Below are positions 36,549 through 48,000 of a stretch of DNA of 64,000 nucleotides, piece after piece. Where the stretch lies: contig NC_058502.1 in assembly GCF_020382885.2 (NCBI RefSeq), forward strand, positions 9,743,501-9,807,500, read 5' to 3'. The translations under genes and the position numbers were made by a program. Positions within the stretch are counted from its first letter, which is position 1. Each line of letters begins with the position of its first letter. The notes beneath the pieces were generated by a model that searched no databases, was not told the DNA's origin, and was given only the letters and a program-made list of their open reading frames with translations. This stretch comes from Scatophagus argus. Lineage: Eukaryota > Chordata > Actinopteri > Scatophagidae.

Positions 36549-36593
<45 letters not shown>
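36549..36593. repeat. (TC)n microsatellite
   Basis: About 22 uninterrupted TC units lie about 0.5 kb beyond the CpG-rich block. This polypyrimidine mirror repeat could adopt a triplex structure. Confidence 0.9.
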
Positions 36594-36596
<3 letters not shown>

Positions 36597-39579
36597 ATCA
36601 GGGTAGGCAGAGTTATTTTATTTATGCAGAGCTTACAGCAGAAATTTACATGAGAGTCATGGAAGACTTACATCGTCCGTGACTTCAGTACGTCTAACCG
36701 AGGAAACTTGCTGACTGGTGGGGCTTCCATACTTACTGCGTAGAGCAAAGGCACTGTTTCCTGTGTAGAGAGCAGCTAGCTTTTTCAACAAAATCTTGAC
36801 CATTGATCACAAGCATGCACATCTAATGTCAATTTATCATGAGGATGAAGACCCACTGGAAAAGCACAAACTGAAGCAACATGGCCTCTGCCCCTTGCAG
36901 CTCCTTGGTGTGTTTATGTCAGGGTTTGCTAGATAAGGAGTAGATTCATCTGTTAACACTGTACAAATAACCTGCACTTTTTCCAACAATTTGCATGATG
37001 TTATGCCAAGCAGCATTTCAGTTTTGTTGTCATATGTAATCCTGAAGCCCATGGAGATAAAAAGCAGGGATATTAGAAAGCAAAATAATGATATCCCCCT
37101 CCACTAAATTTACCAGCTCACCACTTGTTTTTTTTTCCCTAAATTCCACTAAGACCCTCATTTGCATAAAGCTGAAATTGTAAATCTTTCAGTCTCTCCC
37201 TTTTTGTCTTGTCAGTCCTGCCTCGCCTGGACTTCCACAGTGCCTTGTAAAGTAAAGGAACTGATCAAACTTCACATCACGCTGTGGTTCATAGATCAAA
37301 TTTCACTGAAGAGAGATTATAGGAGAAATACTGATTTTCTGAATTCCTGACATTGTACATCTCTACTTTGCAATCTTGCCACGATTTGGTTAAAAATTCT
37401 TAAGCATGACAGAAAATATCTAAGATTATGGGAATGCCAGATTATGATATTAATAATAAATATCAGTATTAATATTAATAATGTTTACATATTCCACTTT
37501 CATTCTGATGTACCACTACAGTCAGCTTTATAGCAAAATCTGAAAGTATTAACTGGTTAGCTCATAGATGTTGTGTAATCTCACATTCCTTTTGAAGATT
37601 TTCAAAACACTATAGGCCTACTCAAGCATGTTCAACACCACTCGTCACTGTTTTCTTTAATGTGGAGCTAATTTAGCTTGGATAAATGTGTGTTGTTTTG
37701 GATTTCCTATGCATATACTGTGCATGTCTATACTCGTGCACAGAATAAAAAAGAGATCTTTTTTTTAAAAAAAATACCACAACATATTCTTACTAAAATA
37801 ATATCTTGGTACCTTTTATATTCCATTACTTTAAGGTGGAGACTAATTGTTAATACAGCGTAAGAGTCCCTGGGGTTGATCTTTCTTCACTGATTAAAGA
37901 GTCCCAATATCTTCAGTTTTGTAAATATTAAAAAGTACCTACTTTAAAGGTCATCATTGTCAGCCCATTGTTATTGTACAGGCATGGCAGTGAATCACAA
38001 TCACTTGTGAAGAGCACGTCATGCAGGTCTTTACTTCATTAACAGGGTATAAGACCGTGCTGGCATCAGATAAAAAAAATAAAAAACATGTTTGATATTT
38101 ATCCCATGGTCATAACAGACTGCTTTCAGGAAAGTAATCAGACACTTTCAAGAATGTCTTTGCTCATAATAAGCAAGCAACTGAGTGCATTCATTCAATT
38201 TTTAATAAACTGTTTAATATTCTGAGTGGGTTGAGGATAGGCTCTAACTTTCCTTGATGATGCAATACAATAATTAGCAAAGCTGTGAATGTAAGCCCCC
38301 CCCCACACACACACACCTTTTTGACTAGGGGGCAAACAAAAAGACAGAGCTGTAGAAAGCTGTCAGCACCATATCTCTGTGGTCAACCATCCTGAACAGC
38401 AGATAAACTGGCACAGACAACAGCACTGATGACTTTTCAAGATCAATTCCTTATTGTGATGGAAAGCACTGCTGTTTTATTTTTTTTTTATATTGCCTCT
38501 GACAATCTTCTGCTTTCAATAGCAGCAAGATGGCTTTTTGTGTCATCTTACACTGAGTGGTCTGCGGACTTGCATATACAGTCAAGGCAGTTTAAACATA
38601 ATAACAGATAACAAGAGACGCGAATGAAGCTGCAGACATGTCCTCCCGTTACCTGGCTATAAGGAGAGAAAACGTTCTTTGAGAGAACTGCATTGTATGT
38701 CCCGATTAGTTTTTATTGCCCCATTAAATATTAGGGGTTACTTGCTCAGCCTTGCTATTGTCTGTCACTGTAGCCCAGGAGGCCTGACTAGCCGGATAAA
38801 CACTAGGCTTTCATTTCCAACTCTGGACAGCTCTCTAATCTCACCCTGGCTTCTGAATTTACTGCCACTCGTAACCAATGAATATAGATGAAAAAAGAGG
38901 GCGGTGTGATCCTGGCGCTCTCTCCTCAGCCATGAAGAAAATATGCACAAGACCTTTGATATATGGCCCCTGCATGAGGGTGAACAGATAGTCAGGTATT
39001 TTATTGGTGACAAAGTTATGGGGGAATAAGCAGCAGTGAAATAGAATCTATACAAATATAAATCTGAACAGAGGTCTGTTTTGACGCGTTTGTAAGTATT
39101 TGTCCAAATACTCCACTGCCAGTATTCAACCACATAGTCTTAAAGCTACTTACCATTCTAACTGGTGTTCACTTGTTTTTCTCTGTATCATTTGCGTAGC
39201 AGCAAGTTACAGAATATTCAGCTGGGTTTACTTTTCTTTATAAGAGACCAGAGTGTATTAAACTCCCAGTGGAAGTCTTTCTTATAGTCTCAATCACAGA
39301 AAAAAAAAATGTTTGTGGTCCATGTCTGAATCAACTTTCTGCAGGTTTTGCAGCTGCGGTATAAGGTATCCTAAAATGTCACTGCACATTTCCTTGTCGC
39401 TGTAACTTCACAGTTCACAATGTGAAAAAATATTTCCCAATGATATCTCAGGGCCATTTGTTTGAAAGAAGGCAATGCTTTGATGTACACACACAGACTG
39501 AATGAAAGAAATGGACTGAGCTCTGAGTCTCAAAAGTGGAACAAATGCTTCAAGTGCCTTTAACCTGCATTCTTTAAAA

Positions 39580-39865
39580 TGACAACTAGGGGGCGACTCT
39601 CATGTTTGCAAAAAGAAGTTCTGTTCTATGTCAGAGATGGTCAGAAGTTTTATTTTTTGTTGGCAGGTCTCAAATCTTTGAGGGGCAAACCAAGTCAAAT
39701 CTCATGTGCAATATGTTTATGGTCTCAAGTCAGCATCATGTTTATTTTATAAATTATGGTCCCTTTTAAAGTGAAAGGGGCAATTACGCAGGGTTTGTTT
39801 TGGGGCATGGCTACCTTGTGATTGTCAAGTTGATACCACTCTGATTTGTCAATCCAACATGATCT
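39580..39865. mobile_element. MITE-like teleost repeat (ctagggggcgactct type)
   Basis: The ordered words aactagggggcgactct, tttgcaaaaagaagttctgt, ataaattatggtccctttta, ggggcatggctaccttgtga and ttgtcaatccaacatgatc match an element found in very many copies in teleosts. It is non-coding and probably a non-autonomous DNA transposon. Ends and target duplication are not resolved. Confidence 0.6.
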
Positions 39866-39930
39866 CTACACAGCTTGACACATATGTCCTTTCAGTTAAT
39901 CATATATTATGAATGCACATTGCTAGTCAA

Positions 39931-39948
39931 GCTAGCTGGCCAGCTAGC
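39931..39948. repeat. Perfect 18-bp palindrome
   Basis: gctagctggccagctagc is identical to its own reverse complement. It lies between a MITE-like copy and a LINE-like tail, so it may be part of mobile-element debris. It could also bind a dimeric factor, but nothing supports that. Confidence 0.8.
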
Positions 39949-39999
39949 ACTGGTGTTAGCTGGTAACTTACCTAAACCCTCTCATTAAAATTAATTAAA

Positions 40000-40095
40000 G
40001 AGTTTGGTCTAGACCTGCTCTAATTGGAAAGTGTCATGAGATAACTTTTGTTGTGAATTGGCGCTATATAAATAAACTGATTTGAACTGAATTAA
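40000..40095 (+). mobile_element. 3' tail of a LINE-like retroposon
   Basis: The string agagtttggtctagacctgc, gtgtcatgagataacttttg, ttgtgaattggcgctatata, then aataaactgatttgaactga is the widespread fish retroposon 3' end with its degenerate 'gaattgaa'-type tail. Only about 95 bases remain, with no coding part. Confidence 0.6.
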
Positions 40096-41984
40096 AATAT
40101 GGTCTCTTCTGAGGTAAAAAAGAAAGATTTGTCCAAAATGCCAAACTCAAGTCTTCCAAACTGGTAGTCCACAAACCAGTGGGTGATATCACGGTAGTTA
40201 CATCCACTCCAATCTATGTTTACACAACAGCAGTGTATGTAGTGACCTTACAAGTAACAATAAAATTTTGCAGGACGTATGTTCTATAGATGACCAAAGT
40301 CTCAGCAATGCTTTTTGTTTGAAATCAGTGCATGTTGTGGATATGTCACATGGTACACTGAGGGCTATTAGGAATCATTCCACCACATGCACACAATGAC
40401 AGACTGATTTAAAAAATATTCAACCAATATGTGAGAGACTGATTAAGATGCCTCCATACAACTGGAGACTCACACAGGCACTGAGCTGGGCCTCCTAGGA
40501 GACAACGTTGATTAGTTGCACGAAACAGTCCCAGTCTTGGTACTGTAGGAAGTGCTGACTACTGAATGTTAAACAATAGGGAGCCACTGTGAATCATAAC
40601 TTAGACTTTATAAGTAGAATATATGCTGCATATTAGTGATACACCATACATATCTCATTGTCTGTGTTTATACAGGAACTATAACTGATTTAATGAGCCA
40701 GAATAATCTTTGAGACAAGCATGCTATAAAATCAGCATAACCAGGTAGCCTTCAGTTGATCAAATAACCATGAGTGTGAAAGAAAAGCATAAATATAATG
40801 AATGAAAAATGAAATAATTAGCTGTTTTAATTCCATTAGTTTTCATCTAGCAGATTAATTTTCATACTGCAGCTTAACTGTCACAGTCTTCCCTTGAGCC
40901 ACAGACTTTTGCTGTGGCGAAAGCATGCTGAACTGCTGATGTAAAGACATTTGACATGTGATTCATTCAGCCGTTTTACAGACAGCTTGCTAAACCTGTC
41001 TTTGACTGACCTTGTATGAGATGCCTGCAGAGAACTTCATTCTCTTCCTCTACCACTCTCTCTTCCTCTTTCTTACATCTTCTTCTAAGTGTGAGTGGAA
41101 AAGAATGGTAATACAAAAGGGAAATAAAGACATATAGAGATGTCGGGTAAAAGCACCTTAAGGACCAGAAGAGGCTTTCTTTCTTGTTATTAAAAAAATA
41201 AAGTGCTGAGATTTTTCATCTCCAAAGCCGTCTTGGCAGTAAAACACAAACATTGCCACGTACTTTACATTTTGAGATGGGCTCTGCTCTTTAATTGTTT
41301 CCATTAAAACAAACATAATGAAAGAAACAGAAACTTTATTACCTTTATTATTATTAATATAACCTTTATTAGACATTTAGATCAGGATTAAACTGAGCAA
41401 CAATCAGTATGGTTTGCTTTTGACAGAACAACCATTAAACATTCACTATGTTCATTCATCACAGTTCACTTCACAGCTGAGCCTGCCTGCTGCTTATTAG
41501 ATGATACTTTTGAGAACATGAAGCAAAACGCAATTACTACCCACTTGTAAAGAAAAAAAATAACTTCATGGTGGTGTACACAGTGTGTCAACACCTAGCC
41601 TCTTCTGGCAGGAATAATTCTCCACAGCCCACACAAATTGCACTGCACGAAATTTCCTCTCTGTCCTGTGGTGGGCCACCATCCAATCTGCCATATCAAA
41701 CAGGGATCTAGAAAGCAGCTGACTAAGAACCAAAATAATGGTGCGTTAGACAACCCAGTGCTTTCGCGGCCCAGCCAATTGTTTGTTTTTGTGGTTCTGC
41801 TTTGTCATCAACAGCAAGGCTTTTCTAATCTCTGCCACAAAGGCAACAATGCGCTTTGGAAGGCCCCAGGCTCCCAACATGCGCGGCCACAGCCAGGGGC
41901 AGGTTTTCAGGGCTATTTCGCCACCAGCCAGTGCTGTGCAGTGCTTAGTGTAGCATGAGACAGCCAAGGGTGAGCACCCGAGTT

Positions 41985-42056
41985 TTCACACAATAAAGGT
42001 GCGGAAGGGGACCAAGCGGGGGATACCACCATCCCAAGGGAGAGAAGCCTACCACC
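41985..42056 (+). promoter_or_regulatory. bfsp1: Candidate core promoter and 5' UTR of bfsp1
   Basis: A TATA-like caataaagg lies at about 41990-41998, some 60 bp before the ATG at 42057. That leaves room for a short 5' UTR of about 30-40 nt. The ATG context accaccATG is strong. Lens genes often use Maf and Pax6 sites; I could not identify a convincing full site. Confidence 0.35.
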
Positions 42057-45000
42057 ATGTTCAAGACCAGCTACCTGCGCGAGGTGCGCAAGGAAAAGTA
42101 CGAACGCTCAGATGTTTTTGATGAGGAACCCGAGGACTCTGAATCGTCTGCAGGTATCTCGGCCATCCAGGGCTGGGAGAGCCTTCAGGAACTCAACAGC
42201 CGCTTTGCCCGGTACATCAACAGGGCACGGGTCCTGGAGCAACGCAACGCTGTGTTCCGCAAGCAGCTGGAGACACTGCAGCGGATGGAAGAAGCCAGCG
42301 GCCTGGAGGAAGCCTTCACAGAGCAGATTGAAGTCAACAGGCAGCGCATCCGAGAGCTGTTCTCTGAGCGCGCCAAGCTGGAGCGAGAGCTGAAAGACGC
42401 CTGCCGTATGCTGGATGAATTCACCAGCAAGTAAGAAAGTGGGACATGGTTGATTCCATTTGTGCGTGTCAGATGTCAGATTTCTTCTTCAGAGGTTGAG
42501 TCATGGAGTGTACTGTCAAAAATCTATCTTTTTTTTTTCAAAACAGTCATCAGATAATATGATAGATAATATTAAGTTAATTGCTAAGTTAATAGACAAT
42601 CAATGCCAGAATGGCTGCAACAATTTATACATGTATCACTTAATTGCTTTTCAAAGTATAATCAGGTAATGGTCCTAATGGTTGAAAAATAAACAAATTC
42701 TCAATACTGTACTATTAATCCTACTGCATATTACATTCATTGGTACTTTATGACTGTACATCATAAAACAGGATATTGAGTAGATACTGAATTAAATTAA
42801 TGCTAAATTAAATGGTCAATTCAACCAAACTACCAGAAAATAAAAGAAAAAATAAAATTCCTCATGTAACATTAGTAATATCCAGATCTCCTTTTAAACC
42901 TGCAACATTTCTTTCCAGAAAGAGTCCCCATGTTACTCTGGATAATCCACAGAACACAATGTCAATCGGTTCAATAGGGACTACTTGTTCAGTAGAAAGT
43001 AGTTCTAGTGAAAACTGTTCAACAGTAAGGCCTGTGAATTGTCCTGAGTAACCAATATTGTGAGCCCTACAAATGAAATTCCCTTCACTTCAGCAGCATC
43101 AGTGTGGTGGCAGGAATCTCCAAGGCAAGCAAACCAACCCAGTAATTTCACCTATCTATCAAAGTGGTGTTTGCAGGCAGCAAAGCCTCAGTAGACAAGG
43201 ATGTGTTGAGAAAAATATTGACCAACCCTGGCTGAATCGGCTAGTGAAAACAGCTGGATTTCACCATGTATAGTTTCCACTGACAGCGCCGACACGTTAC
43301 AAACGCAGTGTGTGCTTCAAGAAAGAGATGTTGAGATTTGTTCATCTGTCCTTTGTCTTTGTCAGCGCGCAACACAAACATGCAATCAGACTCAAATAAC
43401 GCACAGGTTACTTAAGGTGTATATTCCCGCACCATGGGATAGTGTAGCTTTGTGTGACAAAGCCATGTTCTGCCTCTCTGTGCTTTATATTAACACATAA
43501 TTGAGATGTTTTATGTTACAGATACAGAAACGAATGCGATTACCAAGAACAGCTACGGGGCACATTGGAACAGTTAAACAAGGTACTGTTTGAATGTAAT
43601 TAATTTGTTTACACAATGATACCATTGGAAATGAACGAACAGGATTTTTCAGAACTCTCTGGCATTTAAAATTAGAAGAGTCTCTGCATATGAAACAAAT
43701 TATTTAAAAATTATGATATTATTTTTAAAAAGTTATGAGTAAATCAAATAAGATTTTATTTGTACTTCTCTTTGTTTGATACGCGTTAAAATACAGTAGA
43801 TTTAACCCTCAAATGATGATTGCTGAATATAAAAGAGTGAATGCATTTAACTTGGACTGATTTTAGATTGCCAGCATGACACTGGGTTAAAACTTGAATA
43901 ATATGACCTTTTTCTCTTCTCTTCTCTTCTCTTCTCTTCTCTTCTCTTCTCTTCTCTTCTCTTCTCTTCTCTTCTCTTCTCTTCCTCTCTTGCAGGAGGC
44001 TGACAGTGCTCTGCTGAGAAACCTGGAGTACCAGATTGAATCACAGTTCCTGCAGGACGACATCAACTCCACCAGAGACAGACACAAGAAGGTGAGTGGT
44101 GCTAATGCTAAAAGATCAAAATTTAACCTTAACTACATGGTCTCAAATGTGTCCTGCAATAACCATGCTTCTTAAGAAGACATAATCACACAAAAAATGA
44201 TTTTAGTCAGGAAAAATTAAATCAAAGTTGCCATTTTTTAATATTTTGATAACATCAGCAACACAATGTCCATAAATGCCCTAAACATCCAAGTCATCTA
44301 AAGTTTTACAGTGTCTTTAAATAAAACCTCCTGGTAATCCAGTCTGGATGAGGAACCGCATAACTCAAAATGGATGAAGTGGATCATCTGGATTATTTTA
44401 CTCTGAATCCGAGGATCCAAGTAGAAATAGTTCCTAAGCAGTTAGTTATGGACTGTCAGATGTCTGTCCTAATAATTTAGGTGACTTTGCAGTTCTGTCA
44501 AAACAATGTGCAGTTGCACATATTTTACGTAGTATATACGTGGAAATTCTGCGAGAAAAAGTTCCAAATAGAGACAGTATTGCAAATTAGCTGTCTGTAT
44601 GTGCTATTATTTATCTGACATTGGCCTGTTCTGTGAAAATGTTCCACCTACGTCTGAGATAAAGTACTTTCTTCAGCAGGAGTTTTGTCCCTTCTGCAAC
44701 AGTAGCCCTGCACAAACTGCCTTGTTGACACCGCTTTGACCAGCAATGTATGAATGTAGAGATAAAAGATTTTATGTACTGTCTGTATCTGTATGCTTCT
44801 ATGTTGTACTGGCAGCGAAAACAAATATCCCTCTGGGACATTAAATCTAAATATAATTTAATTTTATGTACAGGACTCAATACGCATATTTAAAAAGTTA
44901 AAGATTACAGAAATAAATTTTTGTCAGTGGCCAAGGGGAGAGCGTTGTAGGGTGTATCACTGTATATAAATCAATGTGTATTGATGCCGGAGCAAATATA

Positions 45001-48000
45001 CGTACAGTAAAGAAGTGACAGTGAGAAATTGCACCCACGCTCACATTATAGTAATCCTTATTGATGGCTTTTTGAAAGTGGGCCAGTGAAAGCCACTGAA
45101 ATTGTAATTGTTGAGGTTTCTTTGCCATTTCGCTCTTTAAAGGTTACCAGATGTTGAAATTCTGCCCATATTGCTCTTTCTAACAGCATGTTTGGTCACG
45201 GCAGTATATTTTGAATGGATTTATGGGATAACTAACAGTCATCGGAGAAACCTGATCCAGCAGTATCAGTTTCATTTTAGACCACGGCTCCTGTTTTGTT
45301 TTGGGGTTTTTTTGTTGTTGTTGTTGTTGTTTTTTCTGTTGCTTTTGAACATTGCTGACCTCAGGCCACTACTCCTCATATAACAAGGCACAAAACCTTG
45401 ACATAGTTGCCAAAAGATGTGTTACGATATACCTGGGGCTTTAGCAACAATTTACCTTCTGTGATGTGAGTGAGGAAAGGATTGCAGAGAAAATGTAACA
45501 CTTCTCTTCACAGACACTGACATATGACAGGAAAGCACAGAGGAAAGACAAAACAACTGAGATATTACCCTCTATGCCATAGGAATGGCTTGAAGGTGCA
45601 CCACAAAAATGCTGAGACAAAAGGAAACGAGACTGTTATATAATGCATCAGGGATACTTTCTATGGCAATTCCTTTCCTTTTTTAAAGTTTCACCCAAGG
45701 TTGCTTTTGATGATGGATTAATCTGTGGCTCTGCAATATTGAGACAGCATATCAAAGGGTGCTGCTGTTACTGTATTATGTGCGAAAGAATACGAAGTCA
45801 TCTCACATGAATATTGGACTTGTGGTCATGAGCTTTGAAGTAATCCTCGGGAGAGAAGAAACATATATCTCCTCTTTATTACTGAGTCTGAGATCACACT
45901 TGTACAAATGGATTTTAAAAGAAACTCTTTGCTGCAAAGAAATGCTGGCACCATTTATCAGTGTATTTAAGCTAAATGGAAGCCTTTTATTGCCTGCTTA
46001 TATTCTCTCTTCAAATCCTCAAGTAAGAAATGCAAATGAAATAAGCAAGATGTATGTGAGCAGACCAGACAAAATAATTTGCAAAGTTTTCAAAATGAAA
46101 CAGCTTTTGGGATGTTCTTCCTTTTGCTGAGGTGTATTTTATGTTTTCCTTTTATGTTTTCTTCCTCTACTCAGAACCTTGCAGAGATTCAGACCTACGT
46201 AAACATTTTGCAGCAAATCAACCAGACACTTCCCCTTGTTCCCAATGTGTCACTGGGCATATCCGAGGTGAGGTCACTAATGTTGTCACTGGGTGTGTGT
46301 ATGTGCGTGCTGCAGTCCCTGGGGGTTGAGGGTGGTGGTGCTTGCATGTGTGTCAGCCCTGGCTACGTGTCTGGGGTTGATGAGGTTACTGGCTTCTCAG
46401 TTCAGTTGGTTGCTTGTGCCTCCATTTGTCTGTGTTTTACTGTGCATACGTGAGCGTGTGCATGTGTAAGATGCACAAACAGCCAAACTGTCCAGAGTGT
46501 TAGGACACATAATGAAGCAAATGCCAGAAAGAATGGCTGTGCCTGCTAATTTTTTTTTTTTTTTTTTTTAGCACAGTGAGAAACAATTGTGTAGCTGATT
46601 TCTCAGGGGCAGAGTTGCTGTGGATGCAGAAATTGTTTCACTGGTTGAAACCTCAGTGGGTAAATGTAAAAAGCCACAGCCTTTGGCTACTGTGTTGAGC
46701 TGAAATCCAGTGAAGGTAAAAAAAAATTAAAAAGGTCAGAAAGAAGGGATGTTTGGTTTGGGGATCTTGTCTCCTGAGGTCAGCGGTATATCTATAGGGT
46801 TATATACAAATGGCCCACAAATGAAGGGAAAAACATAAAGGAATGAATGCAGAAACATAATGAATGAGGGTGTTTCCATACGAAACACAAGAGGTCACTG
46901 AAATGTTTGATGAGTATGAAAATCATATGCTATGGCACTTTCAGACACCAGATAACAAGAGCATATTAGGCTCTACACCATCGTCTTCAAAATCTCACCA
47001 TCCTTCCAGCAAAGTTTCAAAGCTGTTATGGCAGCTTGTGATTCCTAACACCTTATGTTGTTTTTCTCTTAAACCTGGGGTGAACAATTCTGGACAAAGA
47101 TAGTCATTTGTTGAGTCTTAGGTCATTGGTATGTGACCACCTGGGAATGAGACCCAACAGTAGTGGACACCATACTCCAAACACTCAGTAGGTTCATCTT
47201 AAAGAGTAGATGAGCTGAAAACATCACTGCTGCTTGCTGTGAGTACCCTTATGTTCAAAAATCAATCGGTGAGGCTTCAGAAAGAGGCTGCTGGCTGTGT
47301 GTGAATGTGTGTGTGTGCGTGTGTGTGCAATGTAAACCTCATATTGAAAAGACACACTGCTCTTCTTTGCATGTTCTCATTGATCTCGTATTCAATGTGT
47401 AAAGGAGCAGGAGAAGCTGCTGGCCCAGAGGAAAGTGCCAGGGCTACAGAGTCAGCTGGAGGAATATAAGAGCGCCCTCTGTCAGCTGCAGGCCCAGAAA
47501 CAACGCCTTCATACTGAGGTGGGTCACACGGTCACCAAGACAACAGGAGGTGTCACATTGGTAGTAGGCCTGTACAGTTTGTCAAAACAAAAGATTAAGA
47601 AACCAGATAATATTCAGATTTAGTAGTGGGAGACTGATTTTTCTGGCATGTTTTTAAACATCAATATGTTTTACACACACGTATCACATTTCAACTAATT
47701 CAGCACCAAAATTTTAAGGAAAATGTTATAATAGCTGTTTGTTATGTAGTGCACGTACCATTCACCAAATATACATATATTTCAAGTGATAAATATGTTT
47801 CTAGCTTTACCTCTGCTTTTAAATTGATTGATTTTTCAAGGGCCCTTTTCATCTCATGTTGTACTTTTTTGCTTTTTAGGTATTAATTAATGATAAATAA
47901 CTAGTTGTGTGCAGTACACCAAAAGCCTTCAGTAATGCTGTGCTAATAGCTAGATGCTGCCACTAGATGCCAGCCATGACCACTTTATGACAGCATAAAG

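Larger units (their letters stand above)
36061..42010. other. Intergenic region between the receptor and bfsp1
   Basis: These genes are head-to-head across about 6 kb. No coding exon is supported. It holds a TC microsatellite (36549-36593), a MITE-like copy (39580-39865), an 18-bp perfect palindrome (39931-39948) and a LINE-like tail (40000-40095). Otherwise I see only AT-rich unique-looking DNA and short unsupported open frames. Confidence 0.6.

Noticed and set aside
42112..42430. Two alternative frames over bfsp1 exon 1
   Set aside because: They are shadows of the GC-rich filensin first exon, which has the clear rod-start sequence in the other frame.
43847..44087. Frames rich in Arg-Glu-Glu-Lys repeats
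   Set aside because: They translate the TTCTC microsatellite antisense to bfsp1 intron 2.
46550..46575. T-run plus ag as a splice acceptor for an extra bfsp1 exon
   Set aside because: The sequence after it has no filensin-like codons, and exon 4 (ending 46267) and exon 5 (from 47405) join in phase without it.
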